Source: Sphingopyxis sp. Root154 (GTDB taxonomy: Bacteria > Pseudomonadota > Alphaproteobacteria > Sphingomonadales > Sphingomonadaceae). Taken from it: a DNA stretch of 64,000 nt. The position numbers were made by a program, and so were the translations under genes. The stretch spans positions 1,342,650 through 1,406,649 of the forward strand of contig NZ_LMGI01000002.1 of assembly GCF_001427105.1 (NCBI RefSeq), read 5' to 3'. Position 1 is the first letter of the stretch, and each line of letters starts with the position of its first letter. Of this stretch, positions 28,155-36,442 are shown piece by piece. The notes beneath the pieces are model-generated. The model made no database searches. It was given only the letters and a program-made list of their open reading frames with translations, and was not told where the DNA came from.

Positions 28155-29564
28155 CTAAGTCGACCAGCCGCCCGCGAGTGCGCGGAACAACGCGATCTGG
28201 CGCCGCGAAATCTGCCCGTCCTGCGCAGCGAGCACCGCTTCGGTCTCGGCGAACGTCCGTTCGGCGTCGAGCCATTCGAGCGAGTCCGACGCGCCTTCCT
28301 GCCGCTTCGCGCGCACGATCCGCGCCGCGCGTTCGGCCTGATCGCGCGCGGCGCGCAGCGCCTGCCGCTGTTCGAGCGAACGCGCATAGGACGACAGCGC
28401 CGTCTCGGTCTCCTCGAGCGCACGCAGCACGGTGCCGTCGAATTCGGCAAGCGATGCCTGCGTATCGGCCTCGGCCGCGGCAATCCGCGCGCGGGCGGGT
28501 TCCTGATTGGGGAAAGCCCAGTTGAGCAGCGGCCCGAGCAGCCAGCGGATCGGGCCGCCACCGAACACATCGCCAAAGCCCGATCCGGTCGACCCAGCCG
28601 ACCCGCCGAGCGTGATGCGCGGATAAAGATCCGCGGTCGCGACGCCGATGCGCGCGGTGTCGGCGGCAAGGCGGCGCTCGGCGGCGCGAATGTCGGGACG
28701 GCGCTTGAGCAGCGCCGCCCCATCACCGACTGGGATCGGGTCGGTGATTTCGAGGCTGATATTGCGGTCCGCTGCGATCGGGGGGAGCGCAGCGGGAGCA
28801 CGACCGGTCAGAGTCGCGAGGCGGAACAACGCCGCCTGCCGCTCGGCCTCGATGGAAGGAATGTCGGCCGAACGCTGGTCGCGCAGCGTCGTGATGCGCG
28901 CGAGGTCGAGCCCCGTCGCCATCCCGACGTCCTTGCGGCGTTCGGTGAGTTTCACTTGCTGGTCGAGCAGCCCGACAATGCGCCGCGCGACGTCGAGGCG
29001 GGCTGCGCCGGAAGCGGCGTCGGCATAGGCCTGGGTCGTGTCGGCAGCGACGATCACGCGCACCGCGTCGGCATTCGCCTCAGCAGCGGCGGTGTCGCCG
29101 CGCGCGGCTTCGATCGAGCGGCTGACGCGGCCAAACAGGTCGACTTCGTAAGATACGTTGAGCCCGACATCGACCGCCCAATCCTCGCGATCGGCGCCCG
29201 GCAGGCGCTGGCCCTCGGGGCTGCGGCCGTAATTGGCGCCGGCGCCGATCTCGCCCTGCGGTAGGCGGTCGGCGCGCGCGCCGCGCAAGGATGCGCGGGC
29301 GCGGGCGATATTCGCCACCGCGACACGGACGTCGGTGTTGCTGGCGAGCGCATCGCCGACAAGCCCGTCGAGGACGGGATCGTTATAGAGGCGCCACCAG
29401 TCGCCCGCGACCGGCGCAAGCGACACCGCAGGGCTGTTCGCCGAAACGAACGGCCCGGTCGCGACGGGCGCCGACGCCGACTTGGGTTCGGCATAGTTGG
29501 GGCCGACCGCGCAGGCGGCGAGCGCCAGCGCCGAGGCGGCGGTGAGGATATTGCGGAGGATCAT
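28155..29564 (-). CDS. RND efflux outer-membrane lipoprotein (NodT/OprM family)
   Basis: A 469-residue outer-membrane factor with lipobox LAAC (Cys18) and AVGPNYAEP just after it, the NodT/OprM hallmark. Two TolC-type repeats of long helices and short strands follow. The trimeric channel carries substrate from the pump across the outer membrane. It is last in the operon after the adaptor and the pump, 11 bases from the pump stop. Confidence 0.93.
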   Translation of the reverse strand: MILRNILTAASALALAACAVGPNYAEPKSASAPVATGPFVSANSPAVSLAPVAGDWWRLYNDPVLDGLVGDALASNTDVRVAVANIARARASLRGARADRLPQGEIGAGANYGRSPEGQRLPGADREDWAVDVGLNVSYEVDLFGRVSRSIEAARGDTAAAEANADAVRVIVAADTTQAYADAASGAARLDVARRIVGLLDQQVKLTERRKDVGMATGLDLARITTLRDQRSADIPSIEAERQAALFRLATLTGRAPAALPPIAADRNISLEITDPIPVGDGAALLKRRPDIRAAERRLAADTARIGVATADLYPRITLGGSAGSTGSGFGDVFGGGPIRWLLGPLLNWAFPNQEPARARIAAAEADTQASLAEFDGTVLRALEETETALSSYARSLEQRQALRAARDQAERAARIVRAKRQEGASDSLEWLDAERTFAETEAVLAAQDGQISRRQIALFRALAGGWST

Positions 29565-29575
29565 GATGCTACTCC

Positions 29576-32500
29576 TTATTCCGCCGGGACCGGCAGCGCC
29601 GTCCCGTGGTCGTCCGACCCGCGCCGCGCGCGCCGCTCGGCCGACCAGTGGCTGAGCGAGCGGGCGACGACGTAGAAGGTCGGGGTGAAGATGAGGCCGA
29701 ACGCCGTCACGCCGAGCATGCCGAAGAAGACGGCGGTGCCGAGCGCCTGGCGCAGCTCCGCCCCTGCCCCGCTCGCGATCAGCAACGGCACGGCGCCGAG
29801 GATGAAAGCGAAGCTGGTCATCAGGATCGGGCGCAGCCGGTCGCGCGCGGCACGCACCGCGGCTTCGATCGGCGACAAGCCATCCTCTTCTTCCGCCTGC
29901 TTGGCGAATTCGACGATCAGGATCGCGTTCTTCGCGGCGAGCGCGATGAGCACGACGAGCCCGATCTGCGTCAGCACATTATTATCCATGCCGCGCAAGT
30001 TCACCCCGACCATCGCCGCGAGCAGACACATCGGGACGATGAAGATGATCGCCAGGGGCAGCATCAGGCTTTCATATTGTGCGGCGAGCACGAGGAAGAC
30101 GAAGACCACCGCGAGCGCGAAGACGATACCCGCGGTGTTGGCCGCCGCCTTCTGCTGGAAGGCGATGCCCGTCCATTCGGTGCCGTAGCCTGCGGGCAGC
30201 GATTCCGACGCGAGCTTTTCCATCGTCGTCAGCGACGCGCCCGACGACGAGCCCGGAGCGGTGTCGCCATCGATCTCGACCGCGGGGAAGAGGTTGTAGC
30301 GCGTGACGCGGTACGGCCCCGTGCGGTCTTCGAAATTGGCGACCGAGCCAATCGGCACCATCGCGCCCGAATCGGACCGCGTCCGCAGGTTCGCGATATC
30401 GGCGACGGTCTGGCGATAGGGCGCATCGGCCTGTGCGGTGACGCGATAGGTGCGGCCGAGCAGGTTGAAGTCGTTCACGAACGCCGAACCCAGATAGACC
30501 TGCAGCGCTTCGAACACGCGTTCGGGCGGCACGCCGAGCATATTCGCCTTCGCCCGGTCGATATCGGCATAGACGCGCGGGTTCGACGGATCGAAGAAGG
30601 TGAAGACGTTCGCGAGACCCGGGGTCTCGTTCGCCTTGCCGATCAGATTGTTCGTCTCATTCGCAAGCGCGGCATAGCCGTTCCCGCCGCGATCCTGCAC
30701 GATCATCCGGTAGCCACCCGCCGAACCGATGCCCTGGATCAGCGGCGGCGGGATGATGACGATCTGCGCCTCGGTGATGTCGGCGGTGTTGGCACGGGCC
30801 TGGTTCATGATGTCCTCGAAATTGACCCCGAGCTTCCCGCGCTCCTCGAACGATTTGAGCGGGAAGTAAGCGGCGGCCGAGTTCGGCGCGAGCGTCTGCG
30901 ACGGACCATCGAAGCCCGCGAGCATCACCGAACCGAGGACACCCTCGATCGGCAGCACGCGACCTGCGACCTTCTTCAGCACCGCATCGGTGCGTTCGAC
31001 CGAGGCGCCCGAGGGCAGCTTGGCGACGACGAGGAAATAGCCCTGATCCTGCGCGGGGATGAAGCCGGTCGGCGTCGCCCAGAACAGGCCCGCGGTCGCG
31101 GCGATCAACCCGGCATAGGTGACCATCATCTTCTTTGGCGCGCGCACCAGCCGGTCGGTCAGGCGCGCATAACCATTGCTCAGCTTCTCGAAGCCTTCGT
31201 TGAAGCGTTCTCCGGCATAGTGGATACGCCCCATCAGCCATCCGTCGGCCTGCGCGGCGGCGTGCGGCTTGAGCAGGATCGCCGCGAGTGCGGGCGACAG
31301 GGTGAGCGACAGCACCAGCGAGATGATCGTCGCGGTCGAGATCGTCACCGCAAACTGCTGGTAGAAGGCGCCCGACAGGCCGGTGAGGAACAGCGTCGGC
31401 ACGAACACCGCGCAGAGCACGAGCACGATCGCGACGAGCGCGCCCGACACTTCGTCCATCGATGTGCGCGCGGCTTCGAGCGCGCTCATCCCCTTCTCGA
31501 GGTTGCGTTCGACATTCTCGACAACGACGATCGCGTCGTCGACGACAATGCCGATCGCGAGCACCAGCCCGAACAGCGAAAGATTGTTGAGGCTGTAGCC
31601 GAAGGCCGCGAGCACCACGAAGGTCCCAATCAGCGACACGGGGATCGCCAGCACCGGAATGATCGCCGCGCGCCATTTCTGCAAGAAAACCAGGATGACG
31701 ATGACGACGAGGATGACAGCTTCGATCAGCGTTTCCATCACCGCGTCGATCGACTGGGCGATGAATTCGGTGGGGTTATAGATGACGCGATATTCGAGGC
31801 CCTTGGGGAAGCTTTTCGATGCCGCCGCCATTTCGGCCTCGACCGCCTGCGCCGCGGCGAGCGCGTTCGAGCCCGGGCGCTGGAAGGTCGCGAGAAGGAC
31901 GGTCGGATCGCCCGACAAATAGGTGTTCGAATTATAGTCCGACGCGCCAAGCTCGACGCGTGCGACGTCGGAGACGCGGACCTGACGTCCGTCGGCGTCG
32001 GTGCGGATGACGATGTTTGCGAAGTCCTTGGGGTCGGTCAGGCGGCCCTGCGTTTCGACGCTGAGCTGGAAACTGCTGCCGTTGGCATGCGGCGGCTGGC
32101 CGAGCGAGCCCGCGGCGACCTGCACATTTTCACGGCGCAGCGCGGCGACGATCTCGCCCGCGGTCAGGTCGAGTGCGGCGGCGCGGCCGGGATCGATCCA
32201 CACGCGCATCGCATAGTCGCGGCTGCCGAACAGGCGCACGTCGCCGACGCCGTCGATGCGGCTAAGACGATCGCGGAGCTGGGTCAGCGCATAGTTGGAG
32301 ATGTACGCGCGATCGAGCGACTTGTCGGGCGACACCAGGTTCACGATCAACAGGAAGTCAGGCGAAGTCTTGCGCGTCACGACGCCCAGCCGCTGCACGG
32401 TTTCAGGGAGGCGCGGCGTCGCGATCGCGACGCGGTTCTGTACCAGCACCTGCGCGGCATCGAGGTCGGTGCCGATCTTGAAGGTCACAGTGATCGTGAC

Positions 32501-32767
32501 GACGCCGTCACCCGTCGACTGGCTGCTCATATAGAGCATATTGTCGACGCCGTTGATTTCCTGTTCGATCGGCGCCGCCACCGTGTCGGCGACGGTTTCC
32601 GCCGACGCACCCGGGTAGGTTGCGGTCACGGTCACCGTGGGCGGGACGATGTCGGGATATTGCGATACGGGCAGGCCGATATAGGCGACCGCACCGATGA
32701 TCGTGATGATGACAGCGAGCACGGCGGCAAAGATCGGCCGGTCGATGAAAAAGCGGGATAGGCGCAT
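29576..32767 (-). CDS. RND efflux pump, HAE1 family (MexF/AcrB-like)
   Basis: A 1063-residue inner-membrane proton antiporter. RFFIDRPIFAAVLAVIIT opens the first membrane helix, GIVVDDAIVVVENVERN in helix 4 carries the proton-relay Asp pair, and QISL-like loops with two large periplasmic domains fill the rest, ending SAERRARRGSDDHG. The length is normal for HAE1 pumps that export drugs, solvents or dyes. The sequence looks closer to MexF than to AcrB, inferred only from segments such as TYPGASAETVADTVAAPIEQ. Confidence 0.95.
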   Translation of the reverse strand: MRLSRFFIDRPIFAAVLAVIITIIGAVAYIGLPVSQYPDIVPPTVTVTATYPGASAETVADTVAAPIEQEINGVDNMLYMSSQSTGDGVVTITVTFKIGTDLDAAQVLVQNRVAIATPRLPETVQRLGVVTRKTSPDFLLIVNLVSPDKSLDRAYISNYALTQLRDRLSRIDGVGDVRLFGSRDYAMRVWIDPGRAAALDLTAGEIVAALRRENVQVAAGSLGQPPHANGSSFQLSVETQGRLTDPKDFANIVIRTDADGRQVRVSDVARVELGASDYNSNTYLSGDPTVLLATFQRPGSNALAAAQAVEAEMAAASKSFPKGLEYRVIYNPTEFIAQSIDAVMETLIEAVILVVIVILVFLQKWRAAIIPVLAIPVSLIGTFVVLAAFGYSLNNLSLFGLVLAIGIVVDDAIVVVENVERNLEKGMSALEAARTSMDEVSGALVAIVLVLCAVFVPTLFLTGLSGAFYQQFAVTISTATIISLVLSLTLSPALAAILLKPHAAAQADGWLMGRIHYAGERFNEGFEKLSNGYARLTDRLVRAPKKMMVTYAGLIAATAGLFWATPTGFIPAQDQGYFLVVAKLPSGASVERTDAVLKKVAGRVLPIEGVLGSVMLAGFDGPSQTLAPNSAAAYFPLKSFEERGKLGVNFEDIMNQARANTADITEAQIVIIPPPLIQGIGSAGGYRMIVQDRGGNGYAALANETNNLIGKANETPGLANVFTFFDPSNPRVYADIDRAKANMLGVPPERVFEALQVYLGSAFVNDFNLLGRTYRVTAQADAPYRQTVADIANLRTRSDSGAMVPIGSVANFEDRTGPYRVTRYNLFPAVEIDGDTAPGSSSGASLTTMEKLASESLPAGYGTEWTGIAFQQKAAANTAGIVFALAVVFVFLVLAAQYESLMLPLAIIFIVPMCLLAAMVGVNLRGMDNNVLTQIGLVVLIALAAKNAILIVEFAKQAEEEDGLSPIEAAVRAARDRLRPILMTSFAFILGAVPLLIASGAGAELRQALGTAVFFGMLGVTAFGLIFTPTFYVVARSLSHWSAERRARRGSDDHGTALPVPAE

Positions 32768-32800
32768 GGGAGAGCCCCTGTTCTATGATCTATCAAACCT

Positions 32801-32915
32801 CCCCTCCGCTTGCGGGAGGGGTAGCGAGACTTGCGAGCTTGCTCGCTAGTCGCAGCGGGGAGGGCAATGAAACGTCACGGCCCCTCCCCCGACCCCTCCC
32901 GCAAGCGGGAGGGGT
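32801..32915. repeat. palindromic intergenic repeat inside the efflux operon
   Basis: Two copies of a GC-rich palindrome, CCCCTCCGCTTGCGGGAGGGG (32801-32821) and a perfect 11-base-pair version at 32892-32915 with an AA loop, flank a third short dyad (GCGAG...CTCGC). Copy one lacks a C, so its arms are imperfect. This is a REP-like element of the kind common between genes of sphingomonads. It separates the adaptor and pump genes within one operon and could stall or stabilise the transcript. Confidence 0.75.
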
Positions 32916-32921
32916 GAGTAT

Positions 32922-34193
32922 TTACTTCGCGAAGGTCGCCTGCGCCGACACCGGTTCGACCGCGGCCGCCGCATCCTTTGGGGGTGCCGAAGCGGCGATC
33001 TTTCCGGCCTTGGTCACCGCCTTGGTGCCCGGACGCGCGAACTGATAACCGTTGATGACGATCCGGTCGGTCGGCGTCAGCCCCGAACGGATGACGCGCA
33101 GGCCATCGACTTCGGGGCCAAGCTCGACCGGCTTCGCCGCGACCATGCCGTCCTTGCCGACGACATAGACGATCTTGCGCGCCTGGTCGGTCTGCACCGC
33201 CGCGGCGGGGATTAGCAGCGCGCGCGCGGTCTGGCCGGTCGACAGGCGCATGTTGCCGAACATGCCGGGAGTCAGGAACATCTCCGGGTTGCGGAAGCTG
33301 GCTCGGGCGCGGATCGTGCCCGAGCGCGGATCGAGGCCATTGTCGGTAAAGTCGAGCTGGCCCTTCCAGCGATAATCGCCTTCGTCCTGCAAGCGGACTT
33401 CGACCGCCGCGCCCTTATCGCCGCCCTCGCGCTTGGTCTTGAGGAACAAAGCTTCGGAGCCCTGGAAGGTGAAGTAGACGGGGTCGAGCGCATTGATCGT
33501 CGTCAGCAGCGTGCCGCCGGCATCGCCCGCCGACACGAGGTTGCCCGCGTCGATCTGGCGGTCAGAAATACGACCGCTGAGCGGCGCGCGGACGGTGGTG
33601 AATTCGACGTCGAGCGAACGCGCCGCGATGCGGGCGTCGGCCCCGGCCAGCGCAGCATTCGCAGCGTTCACCCCCGCACGGAGGCGGTCGATCTCGCTCT
33701 GCGACACCGCCTCGACATCGACAAGCCGCCCGGCGCGTTCGAGTTCGAGGCGCGCGAGCGCGAGGTCGCTGCGCGCGCTGGCGGCCGAAGCGCGCGCTTC
33801 GGCGAGCGCGGCGCGATAGGGGCGCGGGTCGATGGTGAAGAGCGGCTGGCCCTGGCGGACGATCTGGCCGTCGGTGAAGTGGATCGCGGTGATCGCGCCC
33901 GAGACGCGCGGGCGCACTTCGACCGCTTTCGACGCCTCGAAGCGTCCGATATATTCGTCCCACAGCGTCACATCGCGCGCGATCGGCGCGGCGACGGTGA
34001 GCACGGGCGCGGGCGCGGCGACGGCCTGCGGCGCACCGTCGCGGAGCAGCCACCAGGCGCCAATGACGAGCACGAGGAACGCACCGATCCACGCGGCGCG
34101 GCGGCCGCGCCCGGGATGGAGCAAGGTCTTGAGTTCGCGGCGGACCTTCGCATCGGCGGGGTCGAGTTTTTCGATCGGGGTGTGGACGGTCAT
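32922..34193 (-). CDS. RND efflux periplasmic adaptor subunit
   Basis: A 423-residue membrane-fusion protein. One N-terminal anchor helix (about 35-52, AAWIGAFLVLVIGAWWLL) is followed by the biotinyl-lipoyl-like half (ASKAVEVRPRVSGAITAIHF), an alpha-helical hairpin rich in Ala/Arg/Glu (AEARASAASARSDLALARLE), then the beta-barrel and membrane-proximal domains. No lipobox is present, so it is held by the helix. It bridges pump and outer-membrane factor. A long leader of about 320 bases separates the putative promoter from the ATG. Confidence 0.93.
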   Translation of the reverse strand: MTVHTPIEKLDPADAKVRRELKTLLHPGRGRRAAWIGAFLVLVIGAWWLLRDGAPQAVAAPAPVLTVAAPIARDVTLWDEYIGRFEASKAVEVRPRVSGAITAIHFTDGQIVRQGQPLFTIDPRPYRAALAEARASAASARSDLALARLELERAGRLVDVEAVSQSEIDRLRAGVNAANAALAGADARIAARSLDVEFTTVRAPLSGRISDRQIDAGNLVSAGDAGGTLLTTINALDPVYFTFQGSEALFLKTKREGGDKGAAVEVRLQDEGDYRWKGQLDFTDNGLDPRSGTIRARASFRNPEMFLTPGMFGNMRLSTGQTARALLIPAAAVQTDQARKIVYVVGKDGMVAAKPVELGPEVDGLRVIRSGLTPTDRIVINGYQFARPGTKAVTKAGKIAASAPPKDAAAAVEPVSAQATFAK

Positions 34194-34308
34194 GAAGGTG
34201 CCCTCTTCTTCTTTATTCGGTTCGGCTGCGCGCGAGGCGCAGCGGGTCTCGGCCCCGAAAGCGCGTGCCTCCGGTCCAGTCTTGAAACAGTCCTCAATGT
34301 TGGACGGC

Positions 34309-34322
34309 CCTCTTCGAAGAGG
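34309..34322. other. short perfect palindrome in the efflux leader
   Basis: CCTCTTCGAAGAGG at 34309-34322 is self-complementary and is bracketed by two copies of GGACGGCC (34302-34309 and 34321-34328). It lies in the leader between the putative promoter and the adaptor ATG; a hairpin or a second regulator site is possible. Confidence 0.4.
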
Positions 34323-34522
34323 ACGGCCGCCCCTCCGGTCACCCGCATGATGAATGCGCGCGCCGGCTCCCTGTTATGTCTTGCGGACGAATGCCGACAG
34401 GCGCTCGACCGGAACAGGACCCGCTCCCGGGAAAATAATCGGTGATGATGGTTCCGGCCGCCGCATGATCTTTGTCACCCAGCGGCCGGTCTCGGGGGGA
34501 GAGCCTATCTTTGTATACTGAG

Positions 34523-34552
34523 TGGTATATAAGTCGTGTTGCGCTGCGTCAA
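34523..34552 (-). promoter_or_regulatory. promoter with operator-like element for the efflux operon
   Basis: On the minus strand, TTGACG (complement of 34547-34552) and TATACC (complement of 34524-34529) are separated by 17 bases, a good sigma-70-type promoter directed at the adaptor gene. The -10 overlaps ACTTATATACCA (34523-34534), which is repeated exactly in the tetR promoter. TATAC-N6-GTATA nearby (34513-34528) is a small inverted repeat. Confidence 0.6.
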
Positions 34553-34586
34553 GACCATTCTGTACCGGGTAGTAAAAATAATTCTA

Positions 34587-35207
34587 CTAGCGCCCCGGCC
34601 ACAGCTTGAGGCTGGTTTCGACGAGCCGCTCGAGTTCGGCGCGCGTCGCGCCGGCGCCCGCCTGCACTGACATGCCCTGGTTGACCGCGGTCAGGAACGC
34701 CGCAAGTCCTTCGGCGTCGGTGTCGGGCGGAAAATCGCCCTCTTCCTTGGCGCGCGCGAAGCGTTCGAGCATTGCGCGCTTCGCCGTCGCGCCGCGTTCG
34801 AGCACGGCCTGACGAATACATTCGGCCTCGGCACCGCAAGCGACCGAGGTGATCACGCCGAGGCAACCGTTCGGATTCTCCGGGCAGGTGTACATGTCGA
34901 GCGCCCCGTACATCAGCCGCTCGGCGACGCCGCGCGCGGTCGGCGCATCGAGCGCCGCATGCATATAGTCGGCCTTTTCGCGCTCATAGAGGTCGAGCGC
35001 CTTGTTGAAGAGGGCTTCCTTGTTACCGAAGGCTGCGTACAAACTCGGCTTGGTAATCCCCATCGCCTCGGTCAGATCGGCCATCGACGCACCCTCATAG
35101 CCCTTCGACCAGAAGACGCGCAGCGCCGCCGCCAGCGCCATGTCGACGCAAAATTCGCGCGGACGGCCCTTGTGCGGTGTGGCGACGGTGGCTGTTTCGA
35201 TTTCCAT
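34587..35207 (-). CDS. TetR-family regulator of the efflux operon
   Basis: A 206-residue TetR repressor. The DNA-binding helix-turn-helix is at about 41-62 (SMADLTEAMGITKPSLYAAF), with GRPREFCVDMALAAALRVF before it. The C-terminal ligand domain has several cysteines, such as YTCPENPNGCLGV and SVACGAEAECI, typical of a common TetR subgroup. I start at ATG 35207 (MEIETATV); its own promoter places the transcript start within about ten bases of this ATG, so translation may be almost leaderless. It precedes the efflux genes on the same strand. Confidence 0.9.
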   Translation of the reverse strand: MEIETATVATPHKGRPREFCVDMALAAALRVFWSKGYEGASMADLTEAMGITKPSLYAAFGNKEALFNKALDLYEREKADYMHAALDAPTARGVAERLMYGALDMYTCPENPNGCLGVITSVACGAEAECIRQAVLERGATAKRAMLERFARAKEEGDFPPDTDAEGLAAFLTAVNQGMSVQAGAGATRAELERLVETSLKLWPGR

Positions 35208-35213
35208 AACGGC

Positions 35214-35245
35214 TGGTATATAAGTGGTAGATCGCAACTTGTCCA
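35214..35245 (-). promoter_or_regulatory. tetR promoter overlapping the shared operator element
   Basis: On the minus strand, TGGACA (complement of 35240-35245) and TATATA (complement of 35217-35222) are 17 bases apart. The -10 is embedded in ACTTATATACCA (35214-35225), the same 12 bases seen at 34523-34534. The ATG of tetR is only nine bases from the end of this element. This is the expected layout for TetR autorepression. Confidence 0.6.
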
Positions 35246-35257
35246 GTGGCGCGCCGA

Positions 35258-35638
35258 TCAGGCGAGCCGCGTATCGATCGGCAGCCCGCCCTTCAGCGTC
35301 AGCGTCACCGGCGTCCGCTCGGCGATGTCGGCGAGCCGCGCCTTTTGCTCGTCGTCGAGCCCCGCGATCGTCAGCACCCGATCGACCCTGAGGCCATCCT
35401 TGCTGAGCAATCGCAGGCCCACGTCGACCGATTCGAGCGGCCATCCCTTGCGGTCGGCGTACATGCGCAATGTGATCGCCGTGCATGCGCCGAGTCCCGC
35501 GAGCAGGAAGTCATAGGGCGCCGGCCCCAGATTCTGCCCGCCCAGCCCCGGCCCTTCGTCGCCGATCAGGTCATGGCCGCTGACGTTGATCTCGGTACGA
35601 TAATGATCCTTGCCAATGCGGGCGGTGCCATGGGCCAT
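35258..35638 (-). CDS. OsmC-family protein lacking the second cysteine
   Basis: A 126-residue OsmC/Ohr-fold protein. Cys52 in LAGLGACTAITLRMYA is the usual first redox cysteine. In the C-terminal helix, where relatives have a cysteine in a CPV motif, this protein has Thr109 (IAERTPVTLTL), and it has no other cysteine after 52. Thiol peroxidase chemistry of OsmC/Ohr needs both, so this protein is probably not a standard peroxidase. It sits just upstream of tetR on the same strand (50 bp), outside the efflux operon proper. Confidence 0.85.
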   Translation of the reverse strand: MAHGTARIGKDHYRTEINVSGHDLIGDEGPGLGGQNLGPAPYDFLLAGLGACTAITLRMYADRKGWPLESVDVGLRLLSKDGLRVDRVLTIAGLDDEQKARLADIAERTPVTLTLKGGLPIDTRLA

Positions 35639-35780
35639 GTTGCTGTCCTTTGCCGGAGGGCGGGTGGCGTTCAGCTATTCCGACACCGCTTCGAAACAGC
35701 AAGTGGAAACCCGGGCCGCGGCACCGGGGTGTCGCTTTTCGTCGACATTTCAGTTCTGCGCTGGCGAACGCGCAAGCATC

Positions 35781-35808
35781 TTGAACTAATCGCCAGGAAT
35801 CCTACATT
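35781..35808 (+). promoter_or_regulatory. putative promoter of the small peptide unit
   Basis: TTGAAC at 35781-35786 and TACATT at 35803-35808 are 16 bases apart, an acceptable sigma-70-type pair about 36 bases before the small ORF. This is pattern reading only. Confidence 0.4.
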
Positions 35809-35843
35809 GATTTCATCGTCAACAAGCGAAAGGAGGTGGTCGA

Positions 35844-35915
35844 ATGTCTCATTGTCCCACGCCGCATGCGGCAGATTTGAGCACGACCTTCCTCGCGGGG
35901 GTCCGACTCGGATAA
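35844..35915 (+). CDS. 23-residue peptide with an extended Shine-Dalgarno
   Basis: ATG 35844 to TAA 35915 encodes 23 residues beginning MSHCPTPHAADLSTTF and ending VRLG. The bases AAAGGAGGTGGTC at 35829-35841 can pair with the 16S rRNA tail over 13 positions (one G-U), far more than any other gene here, with seven bases between AGGAGG and ATG. A promoter-like pair lies upstream and an intrinsic terminator follows 26 bases after the stop, so it is an independent tiny transcription unit. I do not recognise the peptide. It might instead be a small RNA with an anti-16S-like segment. Confidence 0.55.
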   Translation: MSHCPTPHAADLSTTFLAGVRLG

Positions 35916-35941
35916 TCGTCCGCGAACAGGCACGACAATGG

Positions 35942-35969
35942 AAGGGCTGCTCCGAAAGGGGCAGCCCTT
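35942..35969 (+). terminator. intrinsic terminator of the small peptide unit
   Basis: AAGGGCTGC at 35942-35950 pairs with GCAGCCCTT at 35961-35969; the stem continues inward with TCC/GGG to a GAAA tetraloop, twelve pairs in all. The right arm ends in TT and is followed by TGTCCTT, a short, interrupted T-tract. Confidence 0.75.
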
Positions 35970-36102
35970 TGTCCTTGGGACTACCGAACAGCCTCCCTCG
36001 TCAGGTTACCGTCAGAAACCGGCGCTACAGATGCGCGATGGGAGGGGCCGACGCCATGGCACCGATGCAAGCGAGGTTTGATTTCGCAACTTTGGAAAAT
36101 GG

Positions 36103-36176
36103 TGGAGGCCCGAGCCGGAATCGAACCGGCGTGCACGGATTTGCAATCCGCTGCGTCACCACTCCGCCATCGGGCC
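36103..36176 (-). tRNA. tRNA-Cys (GCA)
   Basis: Read on the minus strand, GGCCCGA pairs with TCGGGCC as a perfect seven-base acceptor stem, followed by discriminator T and an encoded CCA (36103-36105). The D arm is GGCGGAGTGGTGACGC, the anticodon loop is TTGCAAA with anticodon GCA, and the T arm is GCCGG-TTCGATT-CCGGC. No intron; 74 bases including CCA. Confidence 0.97.
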
Positions 36177-36360
36177 TCATGCCAAATTACCGCATCCTTT
36201 TCGGGACGGGCCGGGTGTTGGACGGCGCCGCTAGTGAGGGGCTTTGGCTGCCTTGTCAAGGATTCGCCGGAACCGCGCCGCCCGGGCCGCGGCGCAGCGC
36301 GCGATGAGGGTTGGCGGCACCCCTATTGGCAGCTATGCGACACGCGATGCGGCTGCGGGG

Positions 36361-36382
36361 CTGTATTACTATTGCAATACAG
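36361..36382. promoter_or_regulatory. inverted repeat upstream of the methyltransferase-like gene
   Basis: CTGTATT at 36361-36367 and AATACAG at 36376-36382 form a seven-base inverted repeat with an eight-base centre, 60 bases before the ATG at 36443. It fits a dimeric regulator site or the promoter zone of the downstream gene and tolC. Confidence 0.35.
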
Positions 36383-36442
36383 CATTGCTTCGGCTAAAGC
36401 TGCCCCGCAAAGGTTCATATTCCAGGGAATTGGAAAAGGCTG

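Noticed and set aside
29606..32761. A 1051-codon plus-strand frame opposite the RND pump
   Set aside because: Antisense shadow with Arg/His/Asp-rich texture; the pump on the other strand is unmistakable.
35829..35841. AAAGGAGGTGGTC as a fragment of antisense 16S rRNA
   Set aside because: Identity to the anti-16S sequence ends after 13 bases and an ATG follows at the normal distance, so it reads better as an extended Shine-Dalgarno.
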